DNA of 64,000 bases. It comes from Rhynchopus sp. YZ270_cl-10 (Eukaryota; Euglenozoa; Diplonemea; Diplonemida; Diplonemidae). The stretch spans positions 868,001-932,000 of the forward strand of contig OZ037930.1 of assembly GCA_964035575.1 (NCBI GenBank), read 5' to 3'. Of this stretch, positions 50,465-59,460 are shown piece after piece. The notes beneath the pieces are model-generated. The model was not told the origin of the DNA. It did not search any database and was given only the letters and a program-made list of their open reading frames with translations. The stretch's first letter is position 1. Every line of letters begins with the position of its first letter. The position numbers and the translations under genes are program-made.

Positions 50465-50572
50465 CCACCTGATTTTTACCCCGCGTATAGGCGCGTAAAG
50501 GCTGGGAAAAATGGGTGGGGTTTGGCCTATACGGGCCTATACGCGCCTATACGCGGGGTAAAAATCAGGTGG
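50465..50572. repeat. palindrome containing TATAGGCGCGTA words
   Basis: CCACCTGATTTTTACCCCGC ... GCGGGGTAAAAATCAGGTGG, arms about 33 bp. The right side has extra direct copies of GCCTATACG. Confidence 0.85.
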
Positions 50573-51737
50573 TTCGTGACAAAGAGAGAAAAAGAAGAAG
50601 AGAAAAATTGAAAAGATAAATGTACCTCTCGTGCATCATTAAAAAAAAAAAAATTGTTTTTGGCAACATGAATAGAAACCCCTCTTGTGCGGAATCACCT
50701 TAAAAGAGAAGACTGTCGTGCTGTTAGGTGAAAGAAAAGGAAAAAAAACGAGAGTTTTTTTTCTCTTTTTAACTTGTCCCAATGTTGGAGATGGTGTTAT
50801 GTTATGTACACCTTTTTTTTTGAAACCATGGTTAGACATTCGAGGATGAGCTCCACTATACCTTTTTTGTTATTTTAGGGATGGTTTTTCTGTCTCTCGC
50901 CTTTCTATAACCCGTTATCTCACCTCAAAATCCCTGAAGCATTCATTTTTTTTTTTTTTCCTCAAAAATCTAGGGATGGTTATTGCAAAATCAAACGGGT
51001 TGTTTAGCAAAGGAGCAGAAAAATAGCAACAAAGTCAAACACATATTTTCATGAAAAATATAAAAAAAAACGTAACGCCTGCTTTGGTAGGTTGCAGTGT
51101 GAAAAAATGGAATCTGACTTCAGGATAATAGAGAATACGAGAAAGTTATTTCATGTACTTAAAAGTGATATTGACAGGTCCCTGTGTGAAAAGTTCCTCC
51201 TGCATGAAAAGGGTGGAAGGGAAACATTTCCCCTCCCCTCTCTCCCCTTGTGCCTTCAGCAAGAAACGTTCTGCCATCGGATCGTTTTTGGCGTAACACA
51301 AAAGAAGCTTTCCTTTTTGTTGAAAACTGTTGCTGGAATAGTACCAGTACCACTCCGCGGACCAGGCGGAGTTTCTTTGAAGTTTAAAAAAAAAAAAAAT
51401 GAAAAACAGTACGAAACAGACAAAGGAGAAAGAAAAAAAGAGAAAATGGCATATAGGACACAGGAAAACTTTTGAAGATGTTTGAAAGATAGCATTTTTT
51501 TCCCCCCTTTTTTCCTTCGAAACTATGGTCTCGGTTATTTTTCGTTTGGGGGAGTATTTTTTTTTTTTCTCGTTAATAAGCCTGACACCACCTCGCTCAC
51601 TTCATTGCATTTTTCTACCGGTTCAAGAAACGGGTCAATACATCTCCTCCCATTTCTGACCAAACGACAAAAAATAGAAAAAAAAAGTTGAAAAGTGCAA
51701 AACGCCTCACCGTTCATCGGGACGCAGGGAGACACTG

Positions 51738-51787
51738 AAAATGGGTTCTCTGCGGGGAGCTATCGAACCCCCAGAGAGAACCCATTT
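51738..51787. repeat. short hairpin
   Basis: AAAATGGGTTCTCTG and CAGAGAGAACCCATTTT pair around CGGGGAGCTATCGAACCCC. Its T-run end makes it terminator-like in shape, but no gene is nearby. Confidence 0.7.
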
Positions 51788-52255
51788 TTTTCTTATTGGG
51801 GGTGAAAGGTTGCAAGGTACCACTTTCCGACCTTCCCCATTCCACTCCCGTCAAACCTAAAGAGTATGGGAGCGATAAGTAAAATAAAATAAAATAAAAT
51901 CAGAAGCGAGCAAGGCTTTCCAAAAAAAAAACAAAAAGTTGTGCAAAAACCGTCTTCGAACAAGAGCACGCGGGCAGTTCTAAGATGGGGAACACAACTA
52001 TATTGAATAAGTGTGACAGGATTGGGGAGTTGGCAAAATAATAATCTGGGAGTCGGCAGTGAACCTGGAAACAGGATACGAGGGGGCAGGGGATATCCTA
52101 ATAAGGTGTTATAACGGAAGCACGGACAAAAAAAAAAAAAAAGGCGAAAATATTGTTGTTTTTTTTTTTCCGTTGTATCGACAATCCTTACACACCTCTC
52201 TGGTATCATAGAATACAACGAAGCCAAGCCGGCCTCGCTCAAGGCCGATTCAAAC

Positions 52256-52391
52256 GTGTCTGAGGCGTGCTCAGGAATACTTACGTTTAAGTACGCCTCA
52301 AAAACAAAAAAAAACAAAAATACTCAGGCCTATCTGAAACATCTGAAACACACTAAAACATAAGTATTCCCGAGTACGCCTCAGCCACGCC
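52256..52391. repeat. imperfect inverted repeat of TGAGGCGT/ACGCCTCA words
   Basis: CTGAGGCGTGCTCAGGAATACTTACG is mirrored by CATAAGTATTCCCGAGTACG and CCTCAG about 75 bp away. Related GCCTCAGCC words recur at 59283-59350. Confidence 0.6.
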
Positions 52392-54117
52392 TGAGATACA
52401 TTTTTCAGCCAGGCTATTTTTTTTCAGGCGCACTAGGCCTCGTTGCATTGTATGTGACCTTTTTTTTTATATGTTTTTTTTGATAAATTGTTGGAGTGGT
52501 GCAGTTGCCTCGGGTTGTGTTTTGCTACAGTTTTTGTGCAATCTCCACTTTTCCACTTTTTTTTTTTTGTAGTTTCGACAATCACCTGCCTGAGGACGGG
52601 TTCTGTACTTCTATATGCACAAAATCGCCCGAAGGCTAATGAAGATTTTTTTTCAAAAAAATTTTTTTTTGAAAACAGATGAAAAGCGTGCCACCTGCAT
52701 AATGAATAGACGCTGATACTGTAGTATGACGGGTCTTTGAAATAATATATTGCAACAAAGGCATAATACATCGTTTTCATAACTATTTAAAAAAAAGAAT
52801 TGTTTCATATACTAACTATTCTACTGAAGAGAAAAAAAGAAGAAGAAAAAAAGGTAAGGTTTGGTAAAGATGGCAATGCTTAGTTATCTTTAAAAAAAGA
52901 AGAAAAAAAATGAAGGGCTTGACGATGGAATGCGCCTCACAACGAGAGGGGCGCAACACATCTGAATGAAACCGTGCTCGAATAAGAAGAGAAAAAAAAT
53001 GAAGAAAAAAGGCTGCAGGTTGGAAGAAGGATACGTCCATTTTATTCCACCTTTAAAAAAAAAGAAAAATTGCAAGTGGAATACGTCCGTACAACCAGCA
53101 AGACGTAATACACTGAAAAAGTTAAAACAAAACAAAAACAAAACAATAAAAGGGGGGATTGAAAGCTGCAGTGTACCTCTCAATGTGCACACAACATCTT
53201 ACAATAAGAAAAAAAGGGGGTTGAAAAAGATGAATATGCTTCACAGTGCATACAGATCTTTATTAAAAAAAAACAAAAAATGGTGTGATCACCCAAATGG
53301 ATTCTCCGTGGTTCCCCCGTGGTTCTCCCGAAGGTGCTCCGCAAATATTAATATAGCCCGAAACAGTTCTCCGTGGTTCCCCCGTGGTTCTTCCGTGGGT
53401 TGTCCGTACCCCCTGAATCACACCAAAAGAGAAGAAACGTTTTGCTAAGACGATCCTTAGCCTCGCGTGCTCAGTCACCTTTTAAAACAATAAAGATGAG
53501 ATGTGATGGAAAGCCCCCTTTTTTTCAATGATGAAAAAAAAATCGGTACCCCACACACTGTAACATCGCGTTTTTTTTTCGGAGAAAGTGGAAATGGCAT
53601 GACTTTTTTTCCCTTCTTTTTTTTGAATAGTGAGGCACCAAGGTACTCTCTACTACTGCTTTTGCTTTTTGTTGTTTTTTTTTTTTGAAAACTTGGTTGT
53701 ATTAGTGTAGACACCCGAGGATGAACTCCACTATACAAAACGCTGTTTTGTTGTTTTTTTTTTTTCCCTCCCGCTTTCTCCGCTTCTCTGTTTTTTTTTT
53801 AAATAATACAGAAGTACGTCGTGCTTTTCCTTGACAGACCATCACTCTGTCATTTATGTTTTTTGTGCTGTTGTTGTTGTTGTTTTCGCCCTGGCAAAGG
53901 CAATGGTTTTTTTTATTATTTCTTTTTCTTCGTTCAAGAGAATAGCTTTGTTAGAAGTATTTATTCGTTCATTTCGTTAGACGTCCCTATCCCTCCCAAT
54001 TCCTCGCGTACACTGCACACGCCAGCTTGGGTCACATTCCGCACTTCGGAGCTGCCCCAAAAGCTGTTAAAAACTATTAAACAGACTCACAGCACCCCAC
54101 AATTCACTCCATTCACC

Positions 54118-56487
54118 CTAAGGGAGGGAAGGGGCAAGCAACGGGCGGATCGCCTTCTGCAGATCGGTTTGTGAGCGGACCTGTTGTGTTTCATAAATAT
54201 GGGATTTTGCGCGGAAAAAAATAGAACACGATAAAGTCACCCCCGAGAGGCTAATAAATTTCAAAAAAAGAGAGAGCCAAATATTACACCTGCACATCAA
54301 GAGAAAAATACAAACCAATGAAAGGGTGGAGCACATGCTCTCCTTACATTTTTCTTTTCTTTCAAAACTTACATTAGCCTACACCCGAGGATGAGCTCCA
54401 CTATATCTTTTTCTTTCGCATGAAAATATGAACCCATGCACATGAAAAGGCGAACACATACCGGAAACAGCAGCCCATTCCGCAGCAGCTCAGGGCACGT
54501 CTGTGTCACACTCCCATCATCCAAAGTGATGTGCACCCGTTCCAACACCACTAGGATCATTCTGAAGGGGTGGTGGTGGTGTAGGGCCTCTACAAATCGT
54601 AGGTTTGGTTCCCAAGATGAAAATAAACAAATAAAGCTTGCCTCTCTCTATGCACACACACATTGGGGCTATATTCTGCGCAAGAATTGCGCCTTATTAG
54701 GTATCAAACAAACACACACACAACTACATCACTGCCGTATATCGTGTTTGCTTCGGAGAAGTAAAAAAAAGGGAAAGATACGACACCTCACTCTGAGAAG
54801 GGCAGTGTTTCCGCGACCCAAAAATCGGACGAAGTTCGTCCGGTAGGGAAAAAAAAAAAAAAAACTGCCGGACGAAGTTCGTCCGGACGAAGTTCATCCG
54901 GGGAGTGGGAAAAATGGGTGGGGAGAGGGCCCGGGGTACATTGTAAAGTGGACGAGTGGGGTGCGGCCCCGCAGGGGACGCACCCCACCCCGTATAGAAA
55001 AATAAAGGCCTCCCCTCTTTGGCGTCGCGCAGATCTGCGGCCGCACTTATGGTAACACCCTCTATCATTCCCCTCAAACCCTTTGCGGGTTTGCGCACGG
55101 AGTACAGCATTGAACAGCTAGGCAGATTGTACGACCAGTTCTTCACCCCCCACAAACTGTCCTACATGCATCACGATGTCGTGGGTGGGGATGCGCTGAA
55201 GCCGGTGTACAGCGACACCGCTGAACGGAAGCAGTTCCAGACAGCCAGTATTGTGCAGGGGGTTGAATTCAGTGACCTGTTGGCAGAGTGGCAAGAGCTC
55301 AAGTCGGTGTTGAGGGTGTGCACCTCAATGACAACTCTTCATGACGTTCTGATGTATGTTGAGCTCAATGAGGAAGGTGACACCGAGTACCCTCAGATGA
55401 GGACGTTACTCCGTCTCTTGTTCACTCTTCCTGTGGGTACAAGCACAGCTGAGCGCTTATTCCACCACCCGCCACGCTTTGTTTTCGAGTATCTCGTGAG
55501 TTTCTCACCTGTTGTGTCTCACGAAAGACCGTGAGGCGAGACAACTCCGCCGGAGGCTCGACCTGTATTGTGTTAAGCACTAGTAAAAAAAAATTTTTTG
55601 GGGGGGAAAAAAAACTCGTCCGCCCCCTTCGAAAACACCGGAAGAACGCGGAAACCCTGGAGAAGGGCGCGAAAAAAAAAAAAAAAAAGAATTGCAAAAG
55701 AATATCAATCTTGAAGCTACCTTTAAAAAAATCCACCTAAAGTGTGGAGCGCAGGCACATTATACTATTCCAACAATTTGTCACAAAAGAAAAAAATCGC
55801 AAAAAAAAATAGATACCCCGTTGACGTTGCCGACGTTGCTGCCCAAGGGACGATACTAGCCGCATTCACTCCATTCCGCGTAACCTGTCTGACCATCGCC
55901 ACATCCTTCAAAGGTATCGCCGCTGTGTGCGTTCCATGCCGTGACTTGAAGAGGTCCTTCACGATGATCGCTGTTGCGCACACTGCAACCCAATCGTCTT
56001 CATAGAGGAGCGGCGCGTCGATGGTGTCGGACATAGCGATCTGCCAGAGGGGGCGAGCGTGTTTGAGGTGTTTGTCGTGCTTCTCGAGGTTGCGTGGTAT
56101 CACTGCGACAGCGAGGTCACCTAAGTCGTGGTCGTCCACTGCGCAACGTGACAGCAAGGAGGAGTTCTTTGCGCGGAGGGCATGCTCGTCCACGGCATAC
56201 CGGAGGCACAGCTCAGGAACGCTTTCCCCAGCGCAAACCTTATGAAGGCTTCCCAAGACTATCTCCTCCACTCGTTGGATCCGTTCTTCCCGGATGGTTC
56301 CATACTGCCCTGCGGTTTCATAGTGTCGCATGAGTTTCCCTGTCTTCGCATCACTGCTGTCCGTGTTCCCAGCAGCCTCATAGTCATAGATCCGATCGCT
56401 CCAGCTCTGACTCGGTGAGTACTCCTCATTTGTCCCCATCTCCTCGACCTCCTGGATCCATTGTTCCATACTCCTTGCGATGCCCAT
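54118..56487 (-). CDS. protein of unknown function, three exons, transposon in intron
   Basis: Exons 56487-55817, 54561-54462 and 54180-54118 (671+100+63 nt) join in phase to give 277 aa. Donors are GG/GTATCT and CCG/GTATGT; acceptors are CCTTCAG and ACAACAG. The N-terminal third is acidic and helical (MEQWIQEVEEMGTNEEYSPS). The middle (SLHKVCAGESVPELCLRYAV onward) and the end (MILVVLERVHITLDDGSVTQ, LQKAIRPLLAPSLP) alternate beta-like and helical pieces and could be a PH-like fold, which is only a guess. ATG 56487 follows a CTTTCTTTCCCCTC tract. Intron 1 is 1255 nt and holds an opposite-strand hAT transposase remnant (55019-55534). Without splicing, exon 1 would end in a Phe-rich nonsense tail. 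No family recognised. Confidence 0.65.
55019..55534 (+). mobile_element. hAT transposase C-terminal fragment
   Basis: A 171-codon frame. Near its end it shows the hAT dimerisation signature YPQMRTLLRLLFTLPVGTST-AERLFH, matching the family's (F/Y)PxLxxLAxxxLxIPxSSxxxERxFS. The preceding EFSDLLAEWQELKSVLRVC fits the insertion-domain end. The catalytic N-terminal part is absent, so this is a relic or one exon. It lies antisense within intron 1 of the 277-aa gene. Near-palindromic CGGACGAAGTTCGTCCG words occur just left of it (54830-54895). Confidence 0.6.
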
Positions 56488-56754
56488 CGGAAGAAGAAGA
56501 GGGGAAAGAAAGGAGCGAAAGAAGAAGAAGAAGGGATCAAGAGGCGGGGGGAAATATCTAATGGGTGGATGGGGAGAGAGAGAGAGGGAGAGAGAGCGGG
56601 TGGGGGGGGGGGGGGGGTGTGTTGTTGTGTTGTGTACAGAATTCTGTGGGTTGAATTGGCATTGTTTTGTGGGGGGGAAATTTGTAAATATATCTGAAAA
56701 AGTGGTGGGATGAATTTGCTGGGAAGGTCGATAAGGTGGAGGTAAGAAGGAGTC

Positions 56755-57600
56755 CATATGGACTCGTCCGGAAACCCCTCTGGTAAGATTCATCCTTTTG
56801 GGTATTTTTGGGTTTTTTTGATGATGTCCCCCACAAAAAGTGCATCTAGGTGATATTCTGATATGAAAATAGGTTTTTGGGGGGGTCTGAGGCTATATTT
56901 TCGCTTTTTTAATCAGATTTTCAGCCTTTTATTGTCGTTCTTCTGGATCTCTTCTCTCTTTCTCTTAATCCTGCCATGCCGCCTTGACAAGGTTTCATTG
57001 ACCTCTGTCAAATCTACTGGATCAATGCCAGGGACTTTTGCTTTGCGGGTCACCTTGGATGTGGAGACTCCATAGTAAATACAGGTTCCCTCCATGTCAG
57101 AGTACACGCTGAAATGACACGACTGTTGCTCGGGTAGCAGTACACAGAAGAAAAGAGATTGATGGAAAGAAGGGTGCACTGATACGTATGAGTACGAGGG
57201 AATGAGATAACAAAGGCCTCTGTGTGGGGAAGCTCGCGCAGGGCACCGACAATGACCCCTACGGTAAGGATCTCCTGACAACAAGAATCATCAGAGAGAT
57301 GGTTCGAAACGACACCAAGTGTGCGTCGCACCCATTCTTACCGTGTTTCTCGACAAAAAAGTGAACTTCACTGCTGTCATTGCCACGTTTATGAAATGTC
57401 CAAAAATACGTAAAAAAATATAAGTAAAAAGGGGGGGAGCGGAAATAAACAAAATAATGATCAAAATATGCCCTCTGGGGTGGTAGGTGTATGGCGGGTA
57501 TCAAAAAATTGGGTTGTTTGGGTGTTTTGAGCAGAAAAACCTCAAAAAACCCCCAAAAGGATGAATCTTACCAGGAGGGTTTCCGGACGGACCCATATCG
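56755..57600. mobile_element. inverted-repeat-bounded unit carrying a small gene
   Basis: Left end (56755-56820) CATATGG...CGTCCGGAAACC, then CTCTGGTAAGATTCATCCTT, TTGGG and T-rich. It is the inverse of the right end (57540-57600) ...AAGGATGAATCTTACCAGGA, GGGTTTCCGGACG...CCATATCG. Arms are about 55-60 bp with a few mismatches. The only gene inside is the 107-aa gene 56913-57380. No clear direct target duplication is visible. Confidence 0.6.
56913..57380 (-). CDS. 107-aa basic-tailed protein, three exons with tiny introns
   Basis: Exons 57380-57342, 57274-57186 and 57108-56913 (39+89+196 nt) join in phase to give MTAVKFTFLSRNT / EILTVGVIVGALRELPHTEA... / ...VYSDMEGTCIYYGVSTSK... Donors ACG/GTAAGA and AC/GTATCA; acceptors GTTGTCAG and CATTTCAG. 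The introns are 67 and 77 nt, far shorter than most of those in neighbouring genes (143-1255 nt). The N-terminal 60 residues look like an alpha/beta fold. The C terminus is strongly basic and helical (RRHGRIKRKREEIQKNDNKR), suggesting a nuclear or nucleic-acid role. It lies entirely between inverted repeats. No family recognised; the exon model is inferred from splice signals and phase. Confidence 0.55.
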
Positions 57601-57748
57601 ATTTTCAGCCCTCAAGAAAACAGGAGCTGAAGGGCTGATCTGATGAGCGACACCATTCGGGAGGGGAGTGACGCCTCCGATATTTCCCCCCCCCTATTTC
57701 GTCAATCTCAACAAAAAAAAAACTATCAACCATTCCGACTCAATACCA

Positions 57749-57914
57749 CACGGTGGGGTCCAGCCTCTAAGCTGGACGAAAAGCTGGAGTCTCAACTAGG
57801 GGGTGTGACCACACCCGCTTTTCGGGTGTGCCACCCCCGAAAAGCGGGTGTCATCACGCCCTCTAGTTGAGGCTCCCGTTTGACTCCAGCTTTAGAGGCT
57901 GGACCCCACCGTGC
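57749..57914. repeat. 166-bp palindrome
   Basis: CACGGTGGGGTCCAGCCTCT and AGAGGCTGGACCCCACCGTG are the outer arms. Inner pairs include CTGGAGTC/GACTCCAG, TCAACTAG/CTAGTTGA and ACCCGCTTTTCGGGTG/CACCCCCGAAAAGCGGGT. It lies just downstream of the secreted-protein gene. Confidence 0.85.
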
Positions 57915-57974
57915 ACACTCCAGACAAAGGGCGACCCCTATCCCTCAAGACGCGGGACACATTGTCTTTTCCTT

Positions 57975-58496
57975 TCACAACTCATCATCATCATCAGAAT
58001 CCTCTTCATCGTCATCCTCTTCGTCGTGGTCGGTGAACCAATACCTGCCGTCCTTTGAGCCTACACCTTCGTAAGCCTCGTCAGACTTCCATGTAAAGTG
58101 GTAGGACCATGAGTGCTCTGCAACCAAGCCTTTGAACTTGCCAGTACCGTTTGCGAACTGTCCACGCCCTTCGCCGCCTTTGTCGGTTATGGTACCTGTG
58201 TAGTGTTCATATGTGACGTCCCCGTCGTGGTCTTTGAATTCACACCACCCGGCAGTGAGTGGGGAGGTGGGAGACTGTGGTGTCATGGCGACGCACAGTG
58301 CCTGCATGCCGTCAAAGATCACCCTATCGCCTCGCAGCTTGATCGTCATCTCCTCCACTTCGGCCCACCGCCCAGGGCCAAGTGGGACGGCCTGCAAGAT
58401 GCTTCCCGAGTCTTTAAAGCTAAGATGATACGAAGTCTTGAAAACTCCAACCACAACAGCAATACACTGCAAACAAATCAATACTTTCAATGCCAT
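57975..58496 (-). CDS. secreted or ER-luminal acidic protein ending DDEL
   Basis: An intronless 173-aa protein. The N terminus (MALKVLICLQCIAVVVGV) is a signal peptide. The body is beta-rich with KLRGDRVIFDGMQALCVAMT and a Gly-rich YTGTITDKGGEGRGQFANGT segment, like a small beta-barrel lipid- or ligand-binding fold (unproven). The last 22 residues are nearly all Asp/Glu and end DDEL, a tetrapeptide that works as an HDEL-type ER retrieval signal in some yeasts. Retention in the ER and calcium binding by the acidic tail are inferences. No close family recognised. Confidence 0.75.
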   Translation of the reverse strand: MALKVLICLQCIAVVVGVFKTSYHLSFKDSGSILQAVPLGPGRWAEVEEMTIKLRGDRVIFDGMQALCVAMTPQSPTSPLTAGWCEFKDHDGDVTYEHYTGTITDKGGEGRGQFANGTGKFKGLVAEHSWSYHFTWKSDEAYEGVGSKDGRYWFTDHDEEDDDEEDSDDDDEL

Positions 58497-59460
58497 TTTG
58501 TGTAATCCGTTTTTTTTTCTTTTTTCCTGTCTTTTTTTTTTTTTTGCAATTTTTTTTAAATGGTTTACATTTTAGTGGTCAACAAAAAACCCATAAAAAT
58601 ACATAAATGGTCGTCAAAGGGGGGCTTTTTGAGGGGAAAAAAAAAATGGGGGGGAAAGGGGAAAGTCTTTTTACTGTATATGGGTTCGGTGTATATGGGG
58701 TTTTTTTTTGGTTTATTTTTGTACTCCGGTGGTAACATGCGGAGGTTTTGGGTGGGGAGGAAGAGAAAGGGGGTAGAGTAATATATGCATAGGAAATTAG
58801 ATTCATATACTTTCAATTCACAGAATTGAAAGTATGTGAGAGGGTCAACACATGCACCCTTTCTTTTTTTTGGTGGTTTTAGCTTTATGTTTTTAATAAT
58901 AGGAAAAAAAAGAAAGAAAGAAAAGTTTATAAGATGATCCTAAGCCTCTCGTTGCTTAGTCACCTTGAAGAAAGGGAAAGCTTTGAAAAAGAGGGGGGAA
59001 AATGTGCCTTCTCGTAGCACTCACAAAAAAATCCACGCCCTTGGTTGTGTGAACAACTGATGGGCGAAGTCAAGGCAAGAGAGAGAGAATTTTTTTTTTT
59101 TTTTTTTGAAAACTGTAAATAGTTTGTAGTGTAGGTACCCCGACAAGAAAGTAACTCTAATTCTCCCATTTTTTTTAACACGACTCCCCTGAAAACGCTG
59201 ACCCAAAGTGACCCATTGTGTTGAGGGATGACACTGTCACGTAAAATAGCTGTGTGTGGGTGTGTGTGTGTATTTTTTATACCACGCCTGAGTAGTATTA
59301 TTTCGCCTCAGCCATGTTTGAGCCGGTCTTAGCGAGGCTGATTCGGCCTCTCGTTATCATTGTGTAATAACCAAGTATTTGAACATAATATGATGCCTTC
59401 AATAAATTGATGAGGAAGAGGAAGAGTGAAGGATAACCAAAAATAAATATACCAGACCCC
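58497..59460. other. gene-free spacer
   Basis: An R4 copy (58919-58975), a small hairpin (58803-58838, CATATACTTTCAATTC and its complement), a diverged R2 (59106-59157) and GCCTCAGCC words (59283-59350). Confidence 0.5.

Larger units (their letters stand above)
49311..54117. other. long gene-free, repeat-rich stretch
   Basis: R4 (49697, 53440), R6 (50200-50275, 52803), R8 (49600, 52175, 52570), R2 (50819-50860, 53684), R3 (52482), R5 (51105), palindromes at 50465-50572, 51738-51787 and 52256-52391, and CCGTGGTTCCCCCGTGGTTC direct repeats (53305-53395). No exon-like islands were found. Confidence 0.55.

Noticed and set aside
51793-52317. 174-aa minus-strand ORF
   Set aside because: Phe-rich low complexity; its N-terminal part lies in the 52256-52391 inverted repeat.
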